From contig NZ_CP054691.1 of assembly GCF_013348785.1 (NCBI RefSeq), forward strand, positions 2,790,001 to 2,854,000: a stretch of 64,000 nt of DNA. Direction: 5' to 3'. This DNA comes from Gordonia sp. X0973. GTDB lineage: Bacteria; Actinomycetota; Actinomycetes; Mycobacteriales; Mycobacteriaceae. The position numbers and the translations under genes are program-made. Numbering within the stretch: the first letter of the stretch is position 1; every line of letters begins with the position of its first letter. This document shows positions 18,853 to 26,812 of the stretch, piece after piece. The notes below the pieces were generated by a model that did not search any database, had not been told where the DNA came from, and saw only the letters and a list, made by a program, of their open reading frames with translations.

Positions 18853-19598
18853 GTGTCTTCCTCTGGGGCGTCGTCCCGTATCTGGCGTTGATCGCCGTCG
18901 TCGGAGGCACGATCTGGCGATTCCGCTACGACAGGTTCGGCTGGACGACCCGCTCGTCCGAACTGTACGAGTCGCGGCTGCTGCGGATCGGATCGCCGCT
19001 GTTCCACTACGGGATCTTGATGGTGATCGCGGGACACGCGATCGGACTGGTCATTCCCGAGTCGTGGACGGCTGCCATCGGGATCAGCGAGTCCACCTAT
19101 CACTGGGTCGCCGCGGGCGGCGGGGTGATCGCAGCGGTGGCGACGCTCGTCGGAGTCGCAATCCTCGTGTACCGCCGTCGAACGGTCGGTCCGGTGTTCG
19201 CCGCGACCACCGCGAACGACAAGCTGATGTACCTCGTATTGATCTCGGCTTTGATCGCCGGCACGTACATCACCGTCGTCGGAATGGTCGATCCCCACGG
19301 TCCCGGGGTGAACTATCGCGAAACCGTCGCACCGTGGTTCCGCTCGATTTTCGTGCTGCGCCCCGACATTGACGCGATGGAGGCGGCCCCGTTGCGGTTC
19401 CACGTGCATGTTCTGATCGGCATGGTGCTGTTCATCTTGGTGCCGTTCACGCGGTTGGTGCACATATTCACCGCACCGCTGCACTACCTGTTCCGCCCCT
19501 ACATCGTCTATCGCAGCCGGGATAGCCGCCCAACGTCGGGAACGGGCCGCGCCGAGGCATGGGCCCCGATCGGCACAAAGGATCGAGCACGACGATGA
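18849..19598 (+). CDS. narI: Respiratory nitrate reductase, gamma (cytochrome b) subunit
   Basis: A 249-residue membrane protein with five helices that oxidises quinol and carries two b hemes. The four heme-ligand histidines align with E. coli H56, H66, H187 and H205: here H53 and H63 (LFHYGILMVIAGHAIG), H187 (FHVHVLIG) and H205 (RLVHIF). Starts and ends are ATGA overlaps with narJ and narK, so all five nar genes are probably translationally coupled. Confidence 0.95.
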   Translation: MSVFLWGVVPYLALIAVVGGTIWRFRYDRFGWTTRSSELYESRLLRIGSPLFHYGILMVIAGHAIGLVIPESWTAAIGISESTYHWVAAGGGVIAAVATLVGVAILVYRRRTVGPVFAATTANDKLMYLVLISALIAGTYITVVGMVDPHGPGVNYRETVAPWFRSIFVLRPDIDAMEAAPLRFHVHVLIGMVLFILVPFTRLVHIFTAPLHYLFRPYIVYRSRDSRPTSGTGRAEAWAPIGTKDRARR

Positions 19599-20839
19599 CG
19601 ACCACCAACACTGGACCCACGTCGGCCTCGGACACGTTGCGCGCGGACCAGACCCGCAACCTGGTTCTCGCCACAGCGGCGTTCACGATCACCTTCTGGG
19701 CGTGGAACCTCATCGCGCCGCTGGGCGTGTTCTACGCGAGCCCGGGCGAGATGGGCCTGGATTCGACGCAGAAGTCGATCCTCATCTCGGTCCCCATCCT
19801 CGTCGGATCACTGGGCCGCATCGTCGTCGGCGTGCTCACCCCGCGGTTCGGTGGACGCGTCATGTTCACCTCACTGCTGTTGTTGTCGGCACCCTTCGTC
19901 ATTCTCGTGGCGGTCGCCGGTGAGCTGAAGTCCTATCCGCTGATGATCGTGATCGGCTTCTTCCTCGGTGTGGCCGGAACGAGCTTCGCGGCGGGCATCC
20001 CGTTCCTGAACAACTGGTACGAGCCCGCGCGGCGCGGATTCGCCACCGGCGTCTTTGGCGCCGGGATGGGCGGGACAGCCCTGTCTGCATTCTTCACACC
20101 CCGTTTCAAGGAGTGGTTCGGCTACTTCCCGACGCACCTCATCATCGCCGTCGCTCTGGTCGTCGTTGCCGCGGTCTGCTGGGTGATGATGCGCGACGCA
20201 CCGAGCTGGGCACCGAATCGCGAGCGTCCGCTGCCCAAGCTCGTCGACGCGCTCAAGCTGCCGATCACCTGGCAGATGGCCTTTCTCTACGCAGCCGCCT
20301 TCGGTGGTTTCGTGGCCTTCTCCACCTACTTGCCCACCTACCTCAACGACGTCTACGAGATCACCGACCTCAAGTCCGCTGGCGCCCGCACCGCCGGATT
20401 CGCCATCGCCGCGGTCGTGGCAAGGCCGCTCGGCGGCTCCCTCTCCGACCGTTTCGGTCCGCGCCCGATCACCGCGATCTCCTGTGGCGGTGCCGCGGTC
20501 CTGGCGATCTGGATGATCACCAAACCCGCGATGCCGTGGCTGGCCGGCGTCGACTTCATCCTCATGGCCGTGATGATGGGAATGGGTGCCGGATCGGTCT
20601 TCGCCTGGGTGGCCGTCGCCTCCCCGGCCGCACGGGTCGGCGCGGTGACCGGCCTCGTCGGAGCCGCCGGAGGACTCGGTGGCTTCTTCCCGCCGCTGGT
20701 GATGGGTGCGACATACGACGACGCCACTCGCTCCTACACGGTAGGACTCTCGCTCTTGGTCGCGTTCGCTGCTGCGGCCTGCCTCTTCACCATCTTCGGC
20801 ATACCGCGCCAGAAGGACGACGACCAACCCGATCCCTAA
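19595..20839 (+). CDS. narK: Nitrate/nitrite transporter of the major facilitator family
   Basis: A 414-residue membrane protein with about 12 helices. Family signatures include ILVGSLGRIVVGVLTPRFGG in the first half, the glycine-rich GIPFLNNWYEPARRGFATG, and AVVARPLGGSLSDRFGPRPI in the second half. The two conserved nitrate-binding arginines probably lie in the GR(I)VVG and VVARPLGG helices. It would import nitrate and/or export nitrite for NarGHI. The ATG overlaps the narI stop. It converges with a TetR gene, leaving 25 bp with no clear terminator. Confidence 0.92.
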   Translation: MTTTNTGPTSASDTLRADQTRNLVLATAAFTITFWAWNLIAPLGVFYASPGEMGLDSTQKSILISVPILVGSLGRIVVGVLTPRFGGRVMFTSLLLLSAPFVILVAVAGELKSYPLMIVIGFFLGVAGTSFAAGIPFLNNWYEPARRGFATGVFGAGMGGTALSAFFTPRFKEWFGYFPTHLIIAVALVVVAAVCWVMMRDAPSWAPNRERPLPKLVDALKLPITWQMAFLYAAAFGGFVAFSTYLPTYLNDVYEITDLKSAGARTAGFAIAAVVARPLGGSLSDRFGPRPITAISCGGAAVLAIWMITKPAMPWLAGVDFILMAVMMGMGAGSVFAWVAVASPAARVGAVTGLVGAAGGLGGFFPPLVMGATYDDATRSYTVGLSLLVAFAAAACLFTIFGIPRQKDDDQPDP

Positions 20840-20864
20840 GGGAGGCCGCGACCGGGGACCTTGG

Positions 20865-21506
20865 TCAGGACACCGCGAAACGTTCGGCGATCGAGTCCAG
20901 CACGAGGTCCAGGCCGTAGCGATACTCGTCGGCGAATCGGTAGCCGGATTCCATGATCGCAGCGCCGAGCTCGGCCAGATGCGGGTACAACTCCATCGGC
21001 ATCGCCTCGGTGAACTCCCCGACGAAGTCGTCGGCACTCTCGCTGAATGGGAGGTTCATCTCGGTGAGCACGAATCCGTAGACGTACGAGTCGATCGCCG
21101 AGAACGTATGCGAGGCGAGTTCGACGGAGAAGCCATTCCGGCGCAGACACCCGAGCACGGCATTGTGATGAGTCAACAGTGCCGGGCCAGGGGTCCGGCG
21201 GGACTCCACCAATCCCAACGCCCACGGATGGGCGGACAGGACCTCTCGAGCGGAGTCGGCACGACGGGCCATCCCCGCGCGCCATTCGTCGTCGACGGTC
21301 GGTAGCTCGATGCGGGCGAAGATCCAGTCGACCATCGCATCGAGGAGGGAGTCCTTGTCGGAGACGTGGTGATACAGCGACATCGCCTCGACGCCCAGTT
21401 CGCGCCCGACGTTGCGCATGCTGACCTGGGCCAACCCTCCCTGATCGGCGACCGCGACGGCGGCGTCGACGATCCTCTCGGGACTGAGGCGGGCACGCAC
21501 CACCAC
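20865..21506 (-). CDS. TetR-family transcriptional regulator
   Basis: A 213-residue repressor-type protein. The N-terminal helix-turn-helix lies at residues 8-53 (SPERIVDAAVAVADQGG, then VSMRNVGRELGVEAMSLYHH). The C-terminal ligand/dimer domain resembles the TetR_C_1 type. The start is GTG at 21506 with AGAGGA about 8-12 bases upstream; several GTG codons follow in a row, so the exact start could be one or two codons later. It is divergent from an oxidoreductase gene across 84 bp containing two identical palindromes, its likely operators, so it probably represses that gene and itself. The inducer is unknown. Confidence 0.9.
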   Translation of the reverse strand: MVVRARLSPERIVDAAVAVADQGGLAQVSMRNVGRELGVEAMSLYHHVSDKDSLLDAMVDWIFARIELPTVDDEWRAGMARRADSAREVLSAHPWALGLVESRRTPGPALLTHHNAVLGCLRRNGFSVELASHTFSAIDSYVYGFVLTEMNLPFSESADDFVGEFTEAMPMELYPHLAELGAAIMESGYRFADEYRYGLDLVLDSIAERFAVS

Positions 21507-21526
21507 GGGGCGATCCTCTCTGCCTG

Positions 21527-21580
21527 TTGCATGCTTACACCCGTAAGGCTAGCATTCAACCACAGACTTACACCCGTAAG
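21527..21580 (+). promoter_or_regulatory. Oxidoreductase promoter with two palindromic TetR operators
   Basis: A good promoter is visible: TTGCAT (21527-21532), a 17-base spacer and TAGCAT (21550-21555). The palindrome CTTACACCCGTAAG, with 5-bp arms and a 4-base centre, occurs twice without change. One copy fills the -35/-10 spacer (21534-21547) and the other lies just downstream (21567-21580), 33 bases apart. The second copy also touches the ribosome-binding site AAGGAG. This placement fits repression by blocking RNA polymerase. Confidence 0.75.
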
Positions 21581-21590
21581 GAGAACCGCC

Positions 21591-22535
21591 ATGCGCGCTG
21601 CCATCGCCCAGGATTACGGCCCACCCGAGGTCGTCTCGGTGAAAGACGTACCGGTCCCCCGTCCCGGCACCAAGGACCTCCTCGTCCGCGTCACCGCCGC
21701 CGCGGTCACGTCGGGCGATGCCCGTATCCGCGGGGCCGACTTCCCGGCCGGTTTCGGCGTGCTCTCGCGGCTCGCGCTCGGGTTCACGCGACCGCGCAAC
21801 TCGGTGCTCGGCGGCGCCTTCTCCGGAGTGGTGACCGAAGTCGGCACGAAGACCGACGGATTCGCCGTCGGCGACGAGGTGTGCGGGATGACCGGCGTAT
21901 CGATGGGCACCCACGCCGAATACGTCGTCGCGCCCGCCAAGAAGACGTCTCACAAACCACCCCGGGTGAGTCACGAGGATGCTGCCGGCCTGTTGTTCGG
22001 CGCGACGGCGGCGAACCACTTTCTGCGAGTGTCGCAGACCGGCTCCGACTCGACGGTTCTGATCAACGGAGCGTCGGGCGCCATCGGTACGAGCGCGATC
22101 CAGCTCGCGAAACTACGCGGCGCCACGGTGACCGCGGTGACGAGCACCCGCAACGCTGCGCTCGTGCGGGATCTCGGCGCTGACGAGGTCATCGACTACA
22201 CCGTCTCGCCGATCACCGCGTCGGGCCGACGTTTCGACGTCGTCATCGACGCTGTGGGGAATCTGGACCGCAAGTCCGGCCGAGACCTCCTGTCCGAGAA
22301 CGGGATTCTGGTCCTCGGTGTCGCCAGCCTCGGTGACAACCTCTGTGCGCGCGGCAATGTCAAAGCCGGCGTCGTCCCCGAACGCGCCGACGACTTCGCG
22401 CACCTGCTATCCCTGGTCGCCGACGGCAGACTCCGCGTCGTCATCGATGAATCGCTCCCGCTCGACGACATCGTCGCCGCCCACCGTCGCGTCGACTCGG
22501 GGCGCAAGGTCGGCAATATCGTCATCACGTGCTGA
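21591..22535 (+). CDS. Zinc-independent quinone-oxidoreductase-like MDR enzyme
   Basis: A 314-residue medium-chain dehydrogenase/reductase. The N-terminal GroES-like domain starts MRAAIAQDYGPPEVVSVKDV. The Rossmann part carries the NADPH loop INGASGAIGTSAIQLAK. The structural and catalytic zinc-ligand Cys clusters of alcohol dehydrogenases are absent, which favours a quinone- or enone-reductase type. AAGGAG lies 6-11 bases before the ATG. Control by the divergent TetR protein is likely and suggests a response to an electrophile, drug or similar small molecule. The substrate is unknown. Confidence 0.88.
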   Translation: MRAAIAQDYGPPEVVSVKDVPVPRPGTKDLLVRVTAAAVTSGDARIRGADFPAGFGVLSRLALGFTRPRNSVLGGAFSGVVTEVGTKTDGFAVGDEVCGMTGVSMGTHAEYVVAPAKKTSHKPPRVSHEDAAGLLFGATAANHFLRVSQTGSDSTVLINGASGAIGTSAIQLAKLRGATVTAVTSTRNAALVRDLGADEVIDYTVSPITASGRRFDVVIDAVGNLDRKSGRDLLSENGILVLGVASLGDNLCARGNVKAGVVPERADDFAHLLSLVADGRLRVVIDESLPLDDIVAAHRRVDSGRKVGNIVITC

Positions 22536-22555
22536 CGCCTCGGTACGGTGGGCAG

Positions 22556-22801
22556 ATGGCACGCAAACGTTGGAGCGACCTGTCCCCCAAGGCGAAGGGC
22601 GCCGTCGTCGGTCTCGCCGCCGTCGATGCCGGACTGCGCGCGTGGGCGCTGCGCGACCTGGCCAGCAGAACCAAGGACCAGGTCAACGGTCCGAAGATGC
22701 TGTGGCAGTCGGGCATGGCGGTCGTCAACTCTGCCGGCATCCTGCCGCTCGTCTACCTGGTGCGGGGCCGCCGATCGACGCCCGACACGCAGACCGCCTG
22801 A
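22556..22801 (+). CDS. Small membrane-associated protein, PLDc_N-like
   Basis: An 81-residue protein starting MARKRWSDLSPKAKGAVVGL. A hydrophobic helix near residues 12-30 is followed by KDQVNGPKMLWQSGMAV and a second helix ending LPLVYLVRGRRS. The pattern resembles the short PLDc_N-type proteins common in actinobacteria; the role is unknown. GGTGGG precedes the ATG by about 6 bases. It lies 20 bp after the oxidoreductase and may be co-transcribed. Confidence 0.65.
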   Translation: MARKRWSDLSPKAKGAVVGLAAVDAGLRAWALRDLASRTKDQVNGPKMLWQSGMAVVNSAGILPLVYLVRGRRSTPDTQTA

Positions 22802-22814
22802 TCCACGGCCGACC

Positions 22815-23400
22815 ATGAAGCCACGGACCGCCGCCGTCAGCGTCGCGATACTCGCGACGGTTCTCGGCCTCGCCGGATGCGATCGATCGTCGTCGCCGAA
22901 TACCCCCGCCCAGGTCACCGTCACGTCGACGATCACCCAGAGCGCACCGGGGAATCCGGCACCGTCGACGGGTGAGGAAGCGCAGACCCCGGGCGCGGGC
23001 GGCGCGAATCCCGCCGACTATCAGGGGACGGGCGGCTACTACTTCGTCTCACCGTCGGGCAAATGGCATTGCGCCATCCTGACCGACACCCGGCAGGCGG
23101 GCTGCAACGGCACCATGCCGCCGATGGCACCGAACGTGCCGGGCGCGGGCGCACCCGATGCGATGGTGCGGCCCAACGCCATCGTCGTGGGCACGGGACC
23201 GGGCATGGGCCCAGTTCATGTCCTTCGGTGGCGCCGACCTGCAGATGTTGGGGCCGAATACGAACCCCCTCCCCTACGGCCAGACGCTCACCGTCGGCGA
23301 TTTCCGCTGCTCTGTGGAAACCGACACCGGCGTCACCTGCGACAACACGCTGAGCCATCACGGATTCACCATCTCCGACCACACGTTCGACCTGCGCTGA
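22815..23400 (+). pseudogene. Frameshifted putative lipoprotein gene
   Basis: The frame opened by the ATG at 22815 encodes a signal peptide with lipobox LGLAGC (Cys22), a Thr/Ser/Pro-rich linker and the domain YYFVSPSGKWHCAILTDTRQ, as in mycobacterial-type exported lipoproteins. After NAIVVGTGPGMG near 23205 this frame turns into Arg/Pro-rich sequence. The family-like continuation (QFMSFGGADLQMLGPN, then YGQTLTVGDFRCSV, ending SDHTFDLR at 23400) lies in another frame. Removing one base from ATGGGCCCAG at about 23205-23211 restores a single 194-residue protein. Either a real one-base insertion has broken the gene or the sequence has an error there. Uncorrected, the first frame would run to 23447. 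Confidence 0.75.
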
Positions 23401-23443
23401 CGCACAGCGCAGCGGATGCGGATCGATCATCAGAAGGAAACAC

Positions 23444-23965
23444 GTGAACACGGAGGACCTACGAGCCGGCCTCAGCAGTATCGCCGCGCACGAGCTATTC
23501 GACTCCCTCCCCGCGGTGTCGGTCGCCGAAATCCTCGGCCGCTGGCACGGATCGGAATTGCCGACCGGTCACCCGATGGACGGCCTGCTCGCCTTGTCCG
23601 GGTGGTACGGCAAAGAGTTCATCGACGCCGAAACCGTTCACCCGCTGCTCTTCGGCGACGATCCGGAACACCTCTACGCGGTGAACCCGAAACTCGTCCC
23701 GCTGCGCACCTTGAACCGGCTCGGATCCAAGGTTCCGCGCATCATGCCACCCGGTGGGCGCTCCTCCTTCCGCGCGATGCGGACGACCAAGCCGCGAGCA
23801 CGTCTGCGGACCGTGGAGTACCGCGGGCTCGGCAGCGCTGCGATGGTCTACGACGACATTCCGGTCATCGACCATTTCCGGCGACTCGACGAGACGACCC
23901 TCCTCGGCGCCATGGACCAACGCGGATCCGACGAGACCTACTTCTTCCTCCTGGAACGCGAGTGA
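23444..23965 (+). CDS. GXWXG/DUF4334 domain protein
   Basis: A 173-residue protein. LGRWHGSELP near residues 31-40 is the GXWXG motif. The rest (NPKLVPLRTLNRLG, RTVEYRGLGSAAMVYDDIPV, FFLLERE) matches the DUF4334 type found fused to it. The biochemical function is unknown. The start is GTG at 23444, with AGAAGGA 6-12 bases upstream. Its TGA overlaps an in-frame GTG of the next gene. Confidence 0.85.
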   Translation: MNTEDLRAGLSSIAAHELFDSLPAVSVAEILGRWHGSELPTGHPMDGLLALSGWYGKEFIDAETVHPLLFGDDPEHLYAVNPKLVPLRTLNRLGSKVPRIMPPGGRSSFRAMRTTKPRARLRTVEYRGLGSAAMVYDDIPVIDHFRRLDETTLLGAMDQRGSDETYFFLLERE

Positions 23966-23970
23966 CTGCG

Positions 23971-24507
23971 ATGCGCCCACTCCGGTACTCGATCAACGTC
24001 ACCGTCGACGGGTGTTGCGATCATCTGGCCGGGCGCCCGGACGAGGAGTTGCACGACTACACCGCGGCGATCATGGGCCGCGCCGACACGCTGCTCTTCG
24101 GACGCGTCGTCTACGAGATGATGGAATCCGCGTGGCGCGTGCCCGACGACGAGCAATCCGACGACCCGTTCGTCGCGACGATCAACGCGATGCCGAAATA
24201 CGTCGTCTCCCGCACCCTCTCGACCGTCGACTGGAACGCACAGCTGGTGCGCGGCGACCTGCGTGCGGCCGTCACCGAGTTGAAGGAACAGCCGGGCACG
24301 GGCATCTACACGGGTGGTGTCACGTTGCCACTCGCGCTGGCACAGCTGGGGCTGATCGACGAGTACGAATTCATCGTGCACCCACGGATCGCCGGTCGCG
24401 GTCCGACGCCGTTCGCCGGTCTGCGCGAATTCGTCGACCTGCGGTTGATCGGTCGAACCGAACTCGCCTCCGGCGCCGTGGCCCTCCGCTACGAGCCGCA
24501 GCGCTAG
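23971..24507 (+). CDS. Dihydrofolate-reductase-like (RibD C-terminal) protein
   Basis: A 178-residue protein of the bacterial RibD-C/DHFR-like fold. Family features are the start MRPLRYSINVTVDGCCDH, then GRADTLLFGRVVYEMM, KYVVSRTLSTVDW and the substrate-side loop YTGGVTLPLALAQLGLIDEY. Such stand-alone proteins are probably NADPH-dependent reductases, but the substrate is usually unknown. A GTG at 23962 would overlap the previous stop by four bases and is an equally possible start. It converges with the F420-type gene, 6 bp apart. Confidence 0.85.
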   Translation: MRPLRYSINVTVDGCCDHLAGRPDEELHDYTAAIMGRADTLLFGRVVYEMMESAWRVPDDEQSDDPFVATINAMPKYVVSRTLSTVDWNAQLVRGDLRAAVTELKEQPGTGIYTGGVTLPLALAQLGLIDEYEFIVHPRIAGRGPTPFAGLREFVDLRLIGRTELASGAVALRYEPQR

Positions 24508-24513
24508 CCACCG

Positions 24514-25437
24514 CTAGGCGTCGAGCTTCCTCAGCAATGCCCGGGTACGGTCGCGCACCTGCTCGTCGCGATCGAAGACGATGCCGACGTATTCGTCGAC
24601 TCCGGCATCGACGAGTTCGTTGATCCGCGCGGTCACGGCGGCCTCGCCGCCGACGATCGCCGCGTCGACGGGGGTGTCGTAGCCCTCCCGGTCGAGCATC
24701 GCTCGATACGACGGGAGGTTGTTGTACATGGCGAACTGCTTGGCCGCAGTTGCCTTCGACGTCTCCACGTCGTCGGTCACGGCGACGGGCAGGAAGGCGA
24801 CGGTCCGCACCTCCGACGACGAGCGGCCCGCCTCCTCCGCGGCGGTGCGCAGGCTGGGGATGATGTGGTCGCGCAGCGTCTTAGGCCCCGTCATCCAGGT
24901 CACCGTTCCGGCCGTCCGCCGCCCGGCGAGGTCGAGCATCTTCGGCCCGAGCGCGGCCAGATAGACCGGCGGCGCGGGTACTTCGGTGAGGCTCATGTCG
25001 CCGCGGGTCGTCGTGAACTCGCCGTCGACTGCGGCCTGCTTCTCGTCGAGCAGCGGCAGCAGGCCGTCGAGATAGTCCGACGTCCGGGCCACCGCCCGGC
25101 TGAACGGGATCCCCCACATGCCTTCGGTGACGATCTTGTGCGAGAGCCCCAACCCGAGCGTCAACCGACCGCCGGTCACCGCGTTGACGGTCAGCGCGCG
25201 CTGCGCGAGGTTCATCGGGATCTGCGTTTGGATCGGCAGGACGCCGGTGCCGAACTCGATCCGCGGTACTTCTCGACCGGCCAACGCCAGCACGGTCAGC
25301 GTGTCGGCGTCGCGCGGCATCTGCGTCGCCCAGATGCGTTTGAAGCCCTCCGACTCGAATTTCGCCAGCTCCGCGATGTAGGAGTCGAGGTGCAAGGTCT
25401 TGCGGCTGTCCACCGCGTGCATGATGGTGATCTCCAC
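24514..25437 (-). CDS. F420-type luciferase-like monooxygenase family oxidoreductase
   Basis: A 307-residue TIM-barrel oxidoreductase of the LLM class. It has the barrel start MHAVDSRKTLHLDSYIAELA, then VPRIEFGTGVLPIQTQIPMN and the conserved GRLTLGLGLSHKIVTEGMWG. The order uses coenzyme F420, and this subfamily is usually annotated F420-dependent, though FMN use is not excluded. The start is GTG at 25437. The frame stays open further upstream only because it crosses the tandem repeats at 25481-25598, so the longer version is rejected. Confidence 0.85.
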   Translation of the reverse strand: MEITIMHAVDSRKTLHLDSYIAELAKFESEGFKRIWATQMPRDADTLTVLALAGREVPRIEFGTGVLPIQTQIPMNLAQRALTVNAVTGGRLTLGLGLSHKIVTEGMWGIPFSRAVARTSDYLDGLLPLLDEKQAAVDGEFTTTRGDMSLTEVPAPPVYLAALGPKMLDLAGRRTAGTVTWMTGPKTLRDHIIPSLRTAAEEAGRSSSEVRTVAFLPVAVTDDVETSKATAAKQFAMYNNLPSYRAMLDREGYDTPVDAAIVGGEAAVTARINELVDAGVDEYVGIVFDRDEQVRDRTRALLRKLDA

Positions 25438-25480
25438 GGGTTCCAACGTAGCCGTCCGACGGGGAGGGTTGGCGAGATCG

Positions 25481-25598
25481 GTTGCGAGGTCTCGATACGG
25501 TTCCTCGCCTATCGGCTCGGATCCACTCGACCACCCAGTCGTTGCGGGGTCTCGATACGGTTCCTCGGCTAGCGCCTCGGATCCACTCGACCACCCAG
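25481..25598. repeat. Two tandem copies of a 58-base intergenic repeat (60-base period)
   Basis: Copies at 25481-25538 and 25541-25598 share GGTCTCGATACGGTTCCTCG at the left and CGGATCCACTCGACCACCCA at the right and differ at a few internal bases. A shortened third relic (about 25602-25630) keeps only the two ends. The ends are partly inverted (GGTC.CGA against TCGACC). Related elements with GGTCTCGATAC and ACTCGACCA ends are, from memory, scattered in genomes of this order. They lie in the 278-bp gap between the F420-type gene and rpsN. Confidence 0.75.
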
Positions 25599-25638
25599 AA
25601 GGTTGCGGGGTCGTCTGTCCACTCGACCACGTCAACGC

Positions 25639-25675
25639 ACGACGACCCCGCCTCTTGTCGAGGCGGGGTCGTCGT
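25639..25675 (-). terminator. Strong hairpin terminator after rpsN
   Basis: A perfect inverted repeat with 16-bp arms (ACGACGACCCCGCCTC and its complement) and a 5-base loop TTGTC. It lies about 40 bases after the rpsN stop on the minus strand. No T-run follows, as is common in high-GC actinobacteria. It would end the rplN-rplX-rplE-rpsN transcript. Confidence 0.75.
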
Positions 25676-25689
25676 ATCGTTCGTGAAGC

Positions 25690-25710
25690 GGCCCGGAACG
25701 GATCCGGGCC
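25690..25710 (-). terminator. Second hairpin directly after rpsN
   Basis: GGCCCGGA and TCCGGGCC arms of 8 bp around a 5-base loop, 5 bases after the rpsN stop. With the larger hairpin it makes a double termination or RNA-stabilising structure. Confidence 0.5.
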
Positions 25711-25715
25711 TCAGC

Positions 25716-25901
25716 TCACCAGCTGGACTTCTGCACGCCCGGCAGCTCGCCGGCGTGCGCCATCTCGCGCAGGCACACTCGGCACAGGCCGAACTTGCGG
25801 TACACCGAGTGCGGACGGCCGCACTTGTTGCAGCGCGTGTAGGCGCGCACGGCGAACTTGGGCTTCTTGTTGGCCTTGTTGACCAGAGCCTTCTTTGCCA
25901 T
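25716..25901 (-). CDS. rpsN: 30S ribosomal protein S14, zinc-binding (type Z)
   Basis: A 61-residue small-subunit protein. The zinc site [20 protein letters not shown] is intact (C24, C27, C40, C43), so this is the short zinc-dependent form (also named rpsZ). It is the last gene of the proximal half of the spc operon, 15 bp after rplE. The usual next gene, rpsH, lies about 13 kb away. Confidence 0.97.
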   Translation of the reverse strand: MAKKALVNKANKKPKFAVRAYTRCNKCGRPHSVYRKFGLCRVCLREMAHAGELPGVQKSSW

Positions 25902-25916
25902 CAGATTTCCCTACCG

Positions 25917-26492
25917 TCAGTTCTTCGCGTTGTTGTCTTTGAACGGGAAGCCGAGCGCGCGGAGCAGCGCACGACCCTCGTCGTCGTTGGTGGCCGACGT
26001 GACAACGGTGATGTCCATACCGCGCGGTCGGTCGATCGAGTCGATGTTGATCTCGTGGAACATCGACTGCTCGTTGAGCCCGAAGGTGTAGTTGCCGTTG
26101 CCGTCGAACTGGCGGTCGCTCAGGCCGCGGAAGTCGCGGATACGCGGGAGGGCGATCGACACGAGGCGGTCGAGGAACTCCCACATGCGGTCGCCGCGCA
26201 GCGTGACGCGCGCACCGATCGGCATGCCCTCGCGCAGCTTGAACTGCGCGATCGACTTGCGGGCCTTGCGGATCTCCGGCTTCTGACCGGTGATCAGCTC
26301 CAGATCCTTGACCGCGCCGTTGATGAGCTTGGAGTCGCGGGCGGCGTCGCCGACACCCATGTTGACGACGACCTTCACCACGCCCGGGATCTGCATGACG
26401 TTGTCATAGCTGAACTCCTTGTTGAGGGAGTCCTTGATCTCTTCGCGGTAGCGGGCCTTCAGCCGGGGCTGCACTTTTTCGGAAGTGGTCAT
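25917..26492 (-). CDS. rplE: 50S ribosomal protein L5
   Basis: A 191-residue protein of the central protuberance that binds 5S rRNA. Signatures are [20 protein letters not shown] near the N-terminus and [20 protein letters not shown] near the C-terminus. It lies one base after rplX. Confidence 0.97.
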   Translation of the reverse strand: MTTSEKVQPRLKARYREEIKDSLNKEFSYDNVMQIPGVVKVVVNMGVGDAARDSKLINGAVKDLELITGQKPEIRKARKSIAQFKLREGMPIGARVTLRGDRMWEFLDRLVSIALPRIRDFRGLSDRQFDGNGNYTFGLNEQSMFHEINIDSIDRPRGMDITVVTSATNDDEGRALLRALGFPFKDNNAKN

Positions 26493-26493
26493 C

Positions 26494-26811
26494 TCAGATG
26501 TCCTTCCCGTTCTTGCGGGAAATCCGGACGCGCTTGCCGGTCTCCTCGTCGGTCCGGTAACCCACGCGGGTGGGGTTGCCGTCGGAGTCCACGACCATCA
26601 CGTTTGAGACGTGGATGGAGGCTTCCTGGGTCACGATGCCCCCGGAGGAGGCGCCGCGCTCGTCAGCCGAGGCGGCGGTGTGCTTCTTGATGCGGTTCAC
26701 GCCCTCGACGAGGACTCGCTGCTGCTTCGGGAAGGCCTGGATGACCTTGCCCTTGGCGCCCTTGTCCTTGCCGGAGACGACGATCACGGTGTCGCCCTTG
26801 TGCACCTTCAT
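26494..26811 (-). CDS. rplX: 50S ribosomal protein L24
   Basis: A 105-residue assembly-initiating large-subunit protein. The KOW motif is visible at the start ([20 protein letters not shown]), followed by [13 protein letters not shown]. It lies one base after rplN. Confidence 0.97.
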   Translation of the reverse strand: MKVHKGDTVIVVSGKDKGAKGKVIQAFPKQQRVLVEGVNRIKKHTAASADERGASSGGIVTQEASIHVSNVMVVDSDGNPTRVGYRTDEETGKRVRISRKNGKDI

Positions 26812-26812
26812 G

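Noticed and set aside
25438-25635. N-terminal extension of the F420-type gene containing WSSGSE repeats
   Set aside because: The extension is translated intergenic repeat; the family start VEITIMHAV begins at the GTG at 25437.
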